A model generated the notes under the pieces. The model did not search any database. It saw nothing but the letters and a program-made list of their open reading frames with translations, and was not told the DNA's origin. A program made the translations under genes and the position numbers. 62,404 bases of DNA from Merdibacter massiliensis. GTDB lineage: Bacteria > Bacillota_I > Bacilli_A > Erysipelotrichales > Erysipelotrichaceae. The stretch covers positions 1 through 62,404 of the forward strand of contig NZ_LT699707.1 in assembly GCF_900155395.1 (NCBI RefSeq), read 5' to 3'. Position 1 is the stretch's first letter; each line of letters opens with the position of its first letter. Below are positions 7,553 to 17,942 of the stretch, piece by piece.

Positions 7553-7765
7553 GACTTGCTGGCGGCGAACAGCATTTATGCTGTTTGCGGACGGCAAGTC
7601 CACAGGGGATAGCCGCACAAGCGGCGCAAGGGGGGGAGCCACCTTGACGGAACGGAGTGACGAACATTCTCGGTCAAGCAGTTTCCTTCTGCTGACAGAG
7701 AATGAAGCTCCGCAGGACGCACGAATACTTCCGGCAGGAGAGTATAGAAGTGCGCCCTTAGAGTT
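7553..7765 (+). other. Putative oriT of IME-A (MOBQ-type nic region)
   Basis: Gene-free 252 bp between thsA and vsr. A long hairpin (GACTTGC 7553-7559 with GCAAGTC 7594-7600, enclosing AGCAT-tt-ATGCT) is followed by further inverted repeats. At its end lies ACTTC...GAAGT joined to GTGCGCCCTTA (7750-7760). The GTGCGCCCT core matches the nic region of MOBQ plasmids (RSF1010/pSC101 type). IME-B has the equivalent ATTGCGCCCTT at 17930-17940 on the same strand. Confidence 0.72.
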
Positions 7766-7774
7766 CTAAGGGAT

Positions 7775-8185
7775 TTATTTCAGCAACGGCGATAGCTTAT
7801 TCATCAGCACATCAGCGTTTTTCTTTTTCAATTCGCACTCCCAGATACGGATAACTGTCCAACCTCGTTTCTCAAACAATTCAGTAACTTCAAGGTCGTG
7901 CTGGATGTTACGCTCTCGTTTCTTTTGCCAATATTCTTGATTATCGGATGGGCGAGTATTTCGGCAATCGTGCCCATGCCAAAAGCAACCGTCAACGAAT
8001 ACAGCAATCTTACGTTTAGGAAATACAAAATCGGGATGTCCTTTTACCTGATAGTTTCGTCTCCATCCCGTTATTCCGTTTTCCGCAAAAACCTGTATCA
8101 GCTTAATTTCTGTACTCTTGTTTCCCTTTGACCGAACGCATTGCATGATACTGCTTCGCTTTTCCTTGTCAAAAACATCAGCCAT
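7775..8185 (-). CDS. vsr: Very short patch repair endonuclease Vsr
   Basis: 136 residues from ATG at 8185 (MADVFDKEKRSSIMQCVRSK). Signature segments: CVRSKGNKSTE, WRRNYQVKGHPDFVFP, the Asp-containing core AVFVDGCFWHGHDC and WECELKKK. Vsr nicks beside T in T:G mismatches created when 5-methylcytosine deaminates, protecting sites modified by the adjacent C5 methyltransferase. It overlaps the preceding small gene by 8 nt and is the last gene of the RM operon, ending 15 bp from the nic-like motif. Confidence 0.9.
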   Translation of the reverse strand: MADVFDKEKRSSIMQCVRSKGNKSTEIKLIQVFAENGITGWRRNYQVKGHPDFVFPKRKIAVFVDGCFWHGHDCRNTRPSDNQEYWQKKRERNIQHDLEVTELFEKRGWTVIRIWECELKKKNADVLMNKLSPLLK

Positions 8186-8483
8186 TTTTGCAAAAATCAA
8201 AGTATCGATTTACCGATGAGCGCAGGTCGGTCAATCGCTGGACAACATTACAGCCCTCTTTGAAATTGAACTCTTGCGGCACTGGAAGATTAGCTTTTGC
8301 GTCTCGTGCATTATAGCTCAACTTTGCAATTACCGCTTGTCCATTATCCTTTCTGTATTCTTCGTCTAAATCCACCTTCAGAGCATATTCAACGGTCGTA
8401 CATCGACTAATGCAATCACTGATGGGTTTCTTTTTAATTTTCCCATCAAGCCACTGGCGAAAATCTTCTTTTCTCATATTCAA
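8178..8483 (-). CDS. Small protein of unknown function in the HaeII-type RM operon
   Basis: 101 residues, MNMRKEDFRQWLDGKIKKKP at the start. It has one CISRC pair and a helical C-terminal part (NVVQRLTDLRSSVNRYFDFC). It lies 25 bp after the endonuclease gene and overlaps vsr, so it belongs to the operon. It is too small for a nuclease. An accessory to the endonuclease or a control protein is conceivable, but no HTH is obvious and I do not recognise the family. Confidence 0.7.
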   Translation of the reverse strand: MNMRKEDFRQWLDGKIKKKPISDCISRCTTVEYALKVDLDEEYRKDNGQAVIAKLSYNARDAKANLPVPQEFNFKEGCNVVQRLTDLRSSVNRYFDFCKNG

Positions 8484-8508
8484 ACCTCTCCCGTAATATT
8501 ATGTAGGC

Positions 8509-9576
8509 TTATTCAACCGCTTTCCAAAAATCATCCGTTTCCACTTTCTCGTAGTGACGATTCTTGATTATATCAGGGATTGTATCAACCGATGGGAATT
8601 CTTCTGCAATTTCTCCGCACAAACGAATAATCAGCTCATCGCCAATTTGTTCTGCATACTTTCCACGCAGAGCTTTTTCGTACCAGCAAATCAAGTTGCT
8701 TTCCGTAACAATGCTCTGAATATGATTGCGCCATCCAATTTGAGTAAGCAGAGAAACGATAACATCTCGTTCAGCGTCTTTGCACACGATAACAACTTTA
8801 TCACTTGAAACACTATCTACAATGTTCTTTGCTAACTCGACATCTAGACTTAAATGCTTAATCTGAATTGCCGGTCCCCAGTTGGAGTACATATCAAGAC
8901 CACGATCCGCCGCATTTGTTACGCCTACACGATAAACTTTGGCGTCTTGGATATAACTCGGATTTGAGAAATCAAGGCACATTACCATTTTTGCAAAATC
9001 CGAAAACTCTGCCAAAATATCAAAGTTGGCTTCGTCCACTGAAATTTCCACTTGCAAATTCAAAGCGTCCACAAGAGTGGAAAAAAGAGCGTATACCACG
9101 ATTTCATAGATTTTATCTAAGCTGCGCTTCAAGCCCGGTTCGCTCCAAAACGAATCGATAAACTGCTTAACGCTGAAAGTCTCTTTCGTTGAGTTAAGGC
9201 AGTAGTCCAATGCACTCGCTAATTGACCGTGCTTATTCGTAAAACGGCTGTAAATATAAGCCTCAACTCCGCCGTTCGTCCTACGATTTTCTTTACCTAA
9301 CTCGTTGATTAGAACTGGTGGAATTGCGGTTTCATTGAAAAGGTCGTCTTGGAATTTTGCACTGCTGGTACATACTCTTCCTAAAAGGACTTGGCAAACA
9401 TCGTCTCTCCAACGCTTGCTTTTAGTTCTGTAATCCTCAAGTTCCAACAGGTCAATATCCTGAAACACTCGGTCTCTATATAAGATTTCCGCAATTTGGA
9501 TAGGCTTATATAAATGGACACGAGATTTTTTAATCACAGCGTCAAGAGCTGCTTTTGCCTGAACTCTGTTTGGCAT
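8509..9576 (-). CDS. HaeII family type II restriction endonuclease
   Basis: 355 residues, close to the length of R.HaeII. The N-terminal block SRVHLYKPIQIAEILYRDR, with TSSAKFQDDLF and DKIYEIVVYALFSTLVD, corresponds as I recall to the HaeII family (RGCGC^Y). The conserved acidic stretch VDEANFDILAEFSDFAKMV may include catalytic residues, but I cannot identify a standard PD-(D/E)XK core with certainty. It is encoded 21 bp after a C5 methyltransferase and before vsr. The operon promoter contains two AGCGCT sequences, which fit RGCGCY. It would cut unmodified phage or plasmid DNA. Confidence 0.75.
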   Translation of the reverse strand: MPNRVQAKAALDAVIKKSRVHLYKPIQIAEILYRDRVFQDIDLLELEDYRTKSKRWRDDVCQVLLGRVCTSSAKFQDDLFNETAIPPVLINELGKENRRTNGGVEAYIYSRFTNKHGQLASALDYCLNSTKETFSVKQFIDSFWSEPGLKRSLDKIYEIVVYALFSTLVDALNLQVEISVDEANFDILAEFSDFAKMVMCLDFSNPSYIQDAKVYRVGVTNAADRGLDMYSNWGPAIQIKHLSLDVELAKNIVDSVSSDKVVIVCKDAERDVIVSLLTQIGWRNHIQSIVTESNLICWYEKALRGKYAEQIGDELIIRLCGEIAEEFPSVDTIPDIIKNRHYEKVETDDFWKAVE

Positions 9577-9597
9577 TTTCTAACCGTCCTTTCGCTT

Positions 9598-10608
9598 TTA
9601 TAATTGCAGTGACAACTGCTCTCCAAAAATGTACTGTACTGGTTCAGCAATACATTTGGGAGCAATATTATCAACAGCCTTTTGGTGGTTCTTCAACGCT
9701 TTTATCATCTGTTCAGCAACCGCCTTTATGACGGGAACTGCGACAGAATTTCCACATTGATGTTTTACCTTGCTATAAGGCACAACGATTTTATAGCTGT
9801 CTGGGAAACCTTGAATCCTCAACATTTCCCTTTCAGTCGGTCGTCTTTCATCATTTATCAAAATATAGTTGGCGGAAGCTCCTGCACGCAAAGCAGACGA
9901 ATAGGGGTGCGGCGTTATGGAACCTGCCATATTTTCGTGAGAGATATATGGTTTGGGATAATTCTTATCCTTGATTCTCTCAAGTCTCGACTGCCTGATA
10001 GCGTCTCTGACATAGTATTTTTTATCTACATCCACTTCCAAAATATCTGCCAGAGTTTTTCTTTCACACTCCGGCACTGGTTCCGGAAATGTAAATTCCA
10101 CATCGTCAAGGAAACCTACGATGATAATTCGTTCACGTTTTTGCGGAACGCCATAATCAAGCGCATTTAATACTTTTGCATGAACATGATAGCCCAGAGC
10201 TTCCAAATGACTTTTAATAACTTTGAAAGTGTTTCCATGGTCATGCGCAGTTAGGTTTCGTACATTTTCAAGCATAAATGCCGGGGGAAGTTTTTCTTTT
10301 AGGATTCGTTCAATATCAAAGAAAAGCGTCCCACAAGTCTCATTTGAGAAGCCCTCTTTTTTCCCGATGATTGAAAATGCTTGGCAGGGAAAACCGCCCA
10401 ACAAAATATCAAAGTCGGGAATATCTTTTGCGTCTATTTTGGTTATGTCCCCCGATGGATGTTCGCCGAAATTCGCTTCATAGGTTTTGCAAGCGTCCTC
10501 GTCAAATTCCGATGAAAATACACATTTACCGCCAACGTGTTCAAACCCTAACCTAATGCCGCCAATTCCAGCAAACAGGTCGATAAATCTAAATGTATTC
10601 CAATCCAT
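9598..10608 (-). CDS. DNA (cytosine-5) methyltransferase of the HaeII-type RM system
   Basis: 336 residues. C5-methyltransferase motifs in order: I FIDLFAGIGGIRLGFE, IV catalytic GGFPCQAFS, VI ENVRNL, VIII QKRERIIIVG, IX/X REMLRIQGFPDSY and HQCGNSVAVPV. It modifies host DNA at the sequence cut by the adjacent endonuclease, predicted RGCGCY. It is the first gene of the RM operon. The 5' untranslated region is about 100 nt from the promoter at 10713-10741, which itself contains two predicted target sites. Confidence 0.92.
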   Translation of the reverse strand: MDWNTFRFIDLFAGIGGIRLGFEHVGGKCVFSSEFDEDACKTYEANFGEHPSGDITKIDAKDIPDFDILLGGFPCQAFSIIGKKEGFSNETCGTLFFDIERILKEKLPPAFMLENVRNLTAHDHGNTFKVIKSHLEALGYHVHAKVLNALDYGVPQKRERIIIVGFLDDVEFTFPEPVPECERKTLADILEVDVDKKYYVRDAIRQSRLERIKDKNYPKPYISHENMAGSITPHPYSSALRAGASANYILINDERRPTEREMLRIQGFPDSYKIVVPYSKVKHQCGNSVAVPVIKAVAEQMIKALKNHQKAVDNIAPKCIAEPVQYIFGEQLSLQL

Positions 10609-10712
10609 AAATATTCATCCTCGCTTATATCAGTTCTGCCTTAGCTCTCATGGAAAAGCTGTTTTCCATACTCGCATATTGCCATTTATTCCAGCTAACA
10701 GAATCGACATAT

Positions 10713-10741
10713 ATTATAGCGCTTTTCAAGCGCTTTTTCAA
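10713..10741 (-). promoter_or_regulatory. RM operon promoter with two RGCGCY sites in its spacer
   Basis: TTGAAA (10741-10736), a 17-nt spacer, TATAAT (10718-10713). The spacer holds two AGCGCT hexamers (10718-10723 and 10729-10734) forming an AGCGCTT...AAGCGCT inverted repeat. Both hexamers match RGCGCY, the predicted target of the operon's own methyltransferase, so methylation or enzyme binding here could control transcription. Confidence 0.75.
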
Positions 10742-10822
10742 TAGGTGCGCCAAAGTTTCATAAAACTGCACAACGCTTAGTGCAAATAAGCTCTAAGCGT
10801 TGCGTCAGAATATTTTGTTTCA

Positions 10823-13044
<2,222 letters not shown>

Positions 13045-13081
13045 CTATGCGCTCCTTTCCTAAAATTGTGGGCTTATATGT

Positions 13082-13123
13082 TTTAAGAGACTTCCTAACC
13101 GACTGATTAAGAAGTCTCTTAAA
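13082..13123 (-). repeat. 13-bp inverted repeat between IME-A end and tnpX
   Basis: TTTAAGAGACTTC (13082-13094) and GAAGTCTCTTAAA (13111-13123) are perfect arms around a 16-bp centre. It lies 10 bp inside the element end and 41 bp upstream of tnpX. It could be a recombinase-binding subsite, an operator or an RNA hairpin. Confidence 0.75.
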
Positions 13124-13133
13124 GCATACAACT

Positions 13134-13624
13134 CCCGCAGCCAGCTTGTACTTTTTGTACTGACGGACGGCGAAGTGGTTGGGCTTCTCTGCCTCCAGCG
13201 CGTCAAACATCAGGTCCACGGGGTTCTTGAACTCCTCGTCATCCTCCCGGACCTCCATCGCGTTGATGAACTCGATGAGGGTGGAGAAATTCTGTTCCTC
13301 CACCGGGGCCTCGTAGTGGATATACCCAATGAGGGCGCAGTACAAAAGCGTCTCGGCCTTAACCCAAAAATCGTCCCCGGCCTTGCCCTCGCCCTTGGTG
13401 TTGGCGATCAGCGTCGTGACCAGTTTCAAGATGTCCTTTTCGGAGTGGATGTAGGCAAAGGGATTATAGTGCATGGACTTCTTGAAGTTGATGGTATTGA
13501 GGACTTTGATCCGATAAGGCTCATAGATGTCCTTGCCGTGCTTATCCTTCATGGGCTTGCCGTCCTTGCCCAGCTTGGGTGTGCCGCGCTGAAGCATTTT
13601 GCCGCACTCCACCAGGATGGTGCC
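13134..13624 (-). pseudogene. virD4: virD4/tcpA coupling-protein gene, middle segment (second piece)
   Basis: About 162 codons reading GTILVECGKMLQRG through AVRQYKKYKLAAG. The reading continues DPKG from the 5' piece (25932-26467) and is continued by GKTAKSIL in the 3' piece (869-1681). It includes SMHYNPFAYIHSEKDILKLV, typical of Tn1549-like coupling proteins. Both ends are element junctions at a glycine codon GG. The open frame runs on into IME-A sequence and would add unrelated residues. On its own the fragment lacks Walker A and Walker B and cannot work as an ATPase. Confidence 0.9.
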
Positions 13625-13678
13625 TTTCGGGAGTGTTTTGTCAAGATAAATAAAGGGAATATCTCACCGAGTTTTGCA

Positions 13679-13858
13679 TCAAAAATTCGATGATTTCACA
13701 TCGTCCTTCATCAGCCGCTTCATTTTGTCCTCCAGCGTGTCCTTTGCGGTCTGGCTGAAATGAACGCCCACCACATAGGTGGTCTTGCCCAGCTTCATGC
13801 TGAATGTTCCTGCCGGACTTGCCTGTCCTGCTTTCGTTTTGGCTGCTACCTGTTCCAT
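13679..13858 (-). CDS. tnpW: TnpW family transposon-encoded protein (IME-B)
   Basis: 59 residues from ATG at 13858, with GGAGG upstream. The longer open frame upstream lacks a ribosome binding site. The core LGKTTYVVGVHFSQTAKDTL matches the IME-A copy. It lies 54 bp from the virD4 junction, the same relative place as in IME-A. The function is unknown. Confidence 0.8.
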   Translation of the reverse strand: MEQVAAKTKAGQASPAGTFSMKLGKTTYVVGVHFSQTAKDTLEDKMKRLMKDDVKSSNF

Positions 13859-13899
13859 GTGCGACACCTCCTGTAAAAAAGCCCGACAAAGGAAAGGCT

Positions 13900-14085
13900 G
13901 ACAACGAAGTCCTGACAACGGACATCAGAAAACCTTAAAACTCTGTCGGGCAGATGCTCTATTTTCTTTTTCTTCTTTTTTTATAAAAGTCGGTTGTCAT
14001 GGTTGTCAGGAGAGAGAAAATGCCCATCAAATCAGGGGTTTTCAGACTTTCGCCCGACAACCAGACCGACAACCGGCTCGACAAC
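13900..14085. repeat. Cluster of seven GACAAC repeats (iteron-like)
   Basis: GACAAC occurs at 13900, 13914, 14056, 14068 and 14080 on the plus strand and inverted (GTTGTC) at 13993 and 14002. The three at 14056-14085 have a 12-bp period, about one helical turn. The cluster lies just downstream of the VapE and primase genes, so it may be a replication origin or a regulator site. Remnant coding repeats are an alternative. Confidence 0.5.
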
Positions 14086-14109
14086 AAAACGGCAACCGGC
14101 ACTGATTTT

Positions 14110-15468
14110 TTACTTTAGCCACTCTGGGGGAAGTTCCAGCTGCTCCACTTCCTCCGGCGTCAATTCCTGAAAATCTCCACCTCCGTTGTCGGGCTGGATG
14201 CGCTCCCAGCCTTTCTGCCGCCCATAGGGGCTGCGGAAGTACCGGGGATTGGAAAACGCCCTCCAGCCGGTCACGCTGTTGTTCATAATGTCGTTGATCT
14301 CCCGGATTTCCCATTGCTTCGGCTCGTCAAAACTGTGTCCCAGGGCTTCCCGGAACAGCTGTTTGGAGCAGACCATGTTATCCGAACACTTTTCCAGATA
14401 CTCGATGATCTGTCCGGCTTTGGTGTCCTCCGGCATAAAGTCACGCTGGTGGACTTTCAGATACTCGTTCATTGCCGGGCTGAACCGGAGTTTGAAGTTT
14501 CCGCTGCGGTAAATCTCCATCGCTTCTGCCCAGACCTGTATGAGATAGGCTCTTGCTGCCGGTTCATCGTCCAGAATGTGAATTTCTGCCAGCTCTGGAT
14601 GTACCATGACCGGCACAAAACGGCGGTTGCCGGTGCGGTCAAGGGGCAGAAAATCCAGCGTATTGGAAGTGCCGCAGAACACACACTGCCGTTTTCGGTC
14701 AGCCGGGTGGGTTTCGTATGGCACTTTATAGGTTTCCTTCTGGCGGCTGAGAAAGGATTTGATTTCCTCAATGCTCTTGGCATTGGCGGTGGCAATCATC
14801 TCCGACATCTCAATCAGCCAGTGTCCCTGCATCTTTCGGTACACATTTTCATCGTCCAGCTTTTTCAGGTCATCGGAAAACCAGTCATCCTGAACTGCCA
14901 GCAGACGAAAGAACGAGGACTTTCCGGCTCCCTGACCGCCCACCAGACAGAGCATGATTTCAAATTTACAGCCGGGACGGAACGCCCGTGAGATTGCTCC
15001 CAGCAGAAACAGCCGCATGGCTTCACAAGTGTAATCATCGGCATCAGCTCCCAGAAACCGGTGCAGACAATATCGGATGCGTTCTATACCGTCCCACTGC
15101 AAGGCGTTGAGAAAATCCCGGACAGGGTGATAGCGGTTTTCGTTGGCAATCACCATCACAGCATCCTGTATCTTTTTCTCGATAGTCATCCCATAGTTTT
15201 CCTCAAAATATAAGAGCAGATATTTGATGTCCACATCGGTCAGGGTCGGGCTGTCCCGATACCAGCCGAGGGGCTTCACAATATCCACTCGTTCTGTCAG
15301 CAGATTTTTTCGGATGGCTCCTTTCAGCAGAGGGTCAAGCTGAAACACCCGTTTATAGTTGGATGCGGCATTGGATACCTTACCTTTCTCGGTCTGTTCC
15401 AGGCTGCTTCTGACCTGTTCCACGGTGCAGAGTTCCGGCTGCTGTCCATTCTGCAATTCGCTGCTCAA
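14110..15468 (-). CDS. VapE/VirE-type superfamily 3-like replicative ATPase (IME-B)
   Basis: 452 residues of the virulence-associated E family. The N-terminal region FLNALQWDGIERI is typical. Walker A is GGQGAGKS (177-184), preceded by the FEIMLCLV strand. Downstream come WLIEMSEMIATANA, the sensor-like FCGTSNTLDFLPLDRTGNRR and a winged-helix-like C-terminus. These phage- and plasmid-type helicases pair with CHC2 primases to replicate mobile elements. Its start overlaps the primase gene by 89 nt. The pair replaces the single fusion protein of IME-A. Confidence 0.85.
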   Translation of the reverse strand: MSSELQNGQQPELCTVEQVRSSLEQTEKGKVSNAASNYKRVFQLDPLLKGAIRKNLLTERVDIVKPLGWYRDSPTLTDVDIKYLLLYFEENYGMTIEKKIQDAVMVIANENRYHPVRDFLNALQWDGIERIRYCLHRFLGADADDYTCEAMRLFLLGAISRAFRPGCKFEIMLCLVGGQGAGKSSFFRLLAVQDDWFSDDLKKLDDENVYRKMQGHWLIEMSEMIATANAKSIEEIKSFLSRQKETYKVPYETHPADRKRQCVFCGTSNTLDFLPLDRTGNRRFVPVMVHPELAEIHILDDEPAARAYLIQVWAEAMEIYRSGNFKLRFSPAMNEYLKVHQRDFMPEDTKAGQIIEYLEKCSDNMVCSKQLFREALGHSFDEPKQWEIREINDIMNNSVTGWRAFSNPRYFRSPYGRQKGWERIQPDNGGGDFQELTPEEVEQLELPPEWLK

Positions 15469-16018
15469 GTTTCATCACCTCTTTTCCTTGCTGTGCTACA
15501 ATCTCCCGGCGTTCTTCCGGCGATCCGTCCAGAAAACTATCCAGCAGATACTCTGTGTAGGTTTTTCTTTGCAGGGCTTCCACAAAGAGCGGATGCAGGT
15601 CATCCTCCGGCGTTTGCGGGGCATACTGCTGTTCCCATTTCTGGAGAAGGTGGAAGTATTCGCATAAGACTTTGTAGCAGTGCATTTCTTCCTGCCTGTA
15701 TTTCTGCTCCGGGGTAGGTTCCCGGATATGGGGTTTGACGGTCGGCTTCTGCCTGTTGTCATAGGCAATCCCCAAATCATCAGCCAGCTTCATGGCGGCA
15801 TCCTTGCTGGGCAGCTCAAACAGCCGGGAAACAAAATCCACTGCATCCCCATCAGCCTGACAGCCAAAGCAGTGAAAACGCCTGTCCAGTTTCATGCTGG
15901 GATTTTTGTCATTGTGAAAAGGGCAGACCGCCATGCCGTTTCTGCTGACAGGGATGCCGTACAGCTCCGCTGCCTGTCTGGTGGTTACATTCTGTTTGAC
16001 CGCTTCAAATACATTCAA
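15380..16018 (-). CDS. CHC2 zinc-finger primase (IME-B)
   Basis: 212 residues with TTG start at 16018 (GGAGG 6 nt upstream). An ATG at 16048 is in frame, but the Shine-Dalgarno would then lie inside the gene. The zinc finger Cys32-His35...Cys50-Cys53 (CPFHNDKNPSM, FHCFGC) is that of DnaG-type primases. No Toprim domain follows, so this is a primase N-terminal module working with the VapE ATPase encoded next. The C-terminal half is helical and charged. Confidence 0.85.
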   Translation of the reverse strand: MNVFEAVKQNVTTRQAAELYGIPVSRNGMAVCPFHNDKNPSMKLDRRFHCFGCQADGDAVDFVSRLFELPSKDAAMKLADDLGIAYDNRQKPTVKPHIREPTPEQKYRQEEMHCYKVLCEYFHLLQKWEQQYAPQTPEDDLHPLFVEALQRKTYTEYLLDSFLDGSPEERREIVAQQGKEVMKLEQRIAEWTAAGTLHRGTGQKQPGTDRER

Positions 16019-16074
16019 AATTGCACCTCCTGACAAAACAAAAGGCACCCGATTTCTTTTGAAAATCAGACGCC

Positions 16075-17661
16075 TTACAGTTCCATATTCTGTTTTTTCT
16101 CCTGCCGGTGCTGCTCGTCCTTTTTTCTGGATTCTTCCCGATAATCCTGAATCTGTTCGGTGACAGAGTGCTTCGGCTCCGGCTTCTTTTTGACCTCTGC
16201 CTGTTCCGGGGCAAGTACCTTGCTGACCCAGTAACGGATTTCTTTCAGCGGCTTCAATTCCTCCTGCACTGCCGCCAGCTGCCCGGTATATTCTGCGTGA
16301 GAAGTTTGCAGCTGTTCATACTCCGCTTGCAGGGCTTCCAGATCAACATTCAGGTCAACACCATGCTTTTTCAAAAAACGGTACGCCTTGTTGTATGTGT
16401 CCAGTTCGTCCCGGTGGCTTTCCGCATAAACGGACTGCACCGTTTTCCAGCCGATTCGCACATACTTGTCATGGACAGCTTTATGCTGCTGACAATCTGC
16501 AACGGCGTTCTGGATGCCGGTAATCACTTTCATGCGGCTCTCGGCTTTCCTCATGCCGGTGCTGATGCTGCCGGATTTCTGCTTCACTTTCTCCAGCACA
16601 CTGTCCAGCTGCTCCAGTGTAAAAATCTGATGGTCTTTCAGATAATTGGTGGCGTTGACAAAGGACTGTAAATCTTTCGTTGCACCTTTTTGCTGACCGT
16701 ATCTTGACCAGTCCCGGCGTTCTGCTTTTCGCAGATTGAGATAATCCCGCAGAAGATTGATAAGGTCGGGGGATGCGTTTTCCGGCTTCTTCTCTGCCAG
16801 CAGCTCTTTCCGGGCTTCCAGAATATCGCTGATCCATTCACGCAGATTCTGAATGGTGTTGCGGATCACGGTCATCATGCGGTTAGCGGATTTGATGTCC
16901 CGGTTCAGATTGCCGATATTGGTCTGGATGCCACGGCGTTCCATCTGGGTGACAGCTGCTCCCATGTGGACGGTGGGGATGATGTCCAGCCCCTGTTTTT
17001 CATAGGAACGGAGATCGACACGGACAGGGCTGTTTACCATTTCCAGATAGCGGTTCTGCACTGTTTCCCAGCCGGTGCGCCACTCCTGCCCATGATACTG
17101 TTCGCTCCAGTCAACAGTGTTCTCCTTGTGGCTTTTCCAATTCCCGGATGGGAGCCGGATACGCTCACCGTTCTCGTCAAGGTCGTAAACCTTTCTGGCT
17201 TTGGGAAGCCATTTCCCATGCTCGTCCATTGCCCGCATGGTCAGCATCACATGACAATGGGGATTGTGTCCCGGTGGCTTGGGGTCATGGATGGCAAAAT
17301 CAACAATCATGCCTTTGGAAACAAAAAACTGGTTGCAGTAGTCCTGCACCATCTGGGGATACAGTTCCTCCGGCACTTCTCTGGGCAGTGCCAGCACAAA
17401 CCGTCTGGCAAGCTGGGAGTTCCACTGGTTTTCAACGGCTTCCACTGCATTCCAAAGCTGTTCCCGGTCGGCGTATTCCGGCGGGGCATGGGACGGCAGC
17501 ATGATTTCCGTGTAGACCACGCCTTCCTTTTTCCGGTAGTCTTTGTGCTTCTGGTCATACTCGGAAAAAAGATTCTCGCCGCTCTGGTAGGCAGCTCCGG
17601 CAACAGCTGACTGCCGTTTGCTGCGCTTCGTGATTTTGATTTCAAAATGAGGGTTTGCCAC
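16075..17661 (-). CDS. mobL: MobA/MobL family (MOBQ) relaxase, IME-B
   Basis: 528 residues with GTG start at 17661, chosen because GGAGATGATGAA supplies the ribosome binding site and the protein then opens (M)ANPHFEIKITKRSKRQSA, as in relatives. Candidate nicking Tyr25 (GAAYQSGEN) and metal-binding H135-x-H137 (NPHCHVML). Long coiled coils occupy about 270-500. It should act on oriT at 17751-17942, immediately upstream. The IME-A relaxase is a diverged homologue, so each element probably recognises its own oriT. Confidence 0.9.
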   Translation of the reverse strand: MANPHFEIKITKRSKRQSAVAGAAYQSGENLFSEYDQKHKDYRKKEGVVYTEIMLPSHAPPEYADREQLWNAVEAVENQWNSQLARRFVLALPREVPEELYPQMVQDYCNQFFVSKGMIVDFAIHDPKPPGHNPHCHVMLTMRAMDEHGKWLPKARKVYDLDENGERIRLPSGNWKSHKENTVDWSEQYHGQEWRTGWETVQNRYLEMVNSPVRVDLRSYEKQGLDIIPTVHMGAAVTQMERRGIQTNIGNLNRDIKSANRMMTVIRNTIQNLREWISDILEARKELLAEKKPENASPDLINLLRDYLNLRKAERRDWSRYGQQKGATKDLQSFVNATNYLKDHQIFTLEQLDSVLEKVKQKSGSISTGMRKAESRMKVITGIQNAVADCQQHKAVHDKYVRIGWKTVQSVYAESHRDELDTYNKAYRFLKKHGVDLNVDLEALQAEYEQLQTSHAEYTGQLAAVQEELKPLKEIRYWVSKVLAPEQAEVKKKPEPKHSVTEQIQDYREESRKKDEQHRQEKKQNMEL

Positions 17662-17750
17662 TTCATCATCTCCTTTGGCAAAACAAAAGACCGTCTGCAA
17701 AGTTGCAAGCGGTCAGGTCATCGGGTTCTATTCCTGTTGTTCGGAAATTC

Positions 17751-17942
17751 CTGTCCGGCAGGGATTTTCGGACAGCAGGGGGCAAAGGGGTAGCTGGCTT
17801 TAGCCAGCGCAGGGGAAGTGCAGCTTCCACTGGATGATTGAAGCAGAGGATTTATCCTGTGCGAAAATCATCAGCTCCCTGCAAGGGGCTTTCGGCAGAA
17901 CGCAATGCACCACCTTTAGGCGGTGTATAATTGCGCCCTTGT
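17751..17942 (+). other. Putative oriT of IME-B
   Basis: The gene-free 280 bp between mobL and the DUF3847 gene contain three hairpins: CTGTCCG/CGGACAG (17751-17775), GCTGGC-ttta-GCCAGC (17793-17808) and CACCACCT-tt-AGGCGGTG, the last one directly followed by TATAATTGCGCCCTT (17926-17940). TGCGCCCTT is the same nic-type core as in IME-A. The nic motif ends within 2 bp of the DUF3847 stop. Confidence 0.72.

Noticed and set aside
7500-7769. 89-aa plus-strand frame
   Set aside because: Lies in the oriT-like hairpin region. The translation is low complexity with no ribosome binding site.
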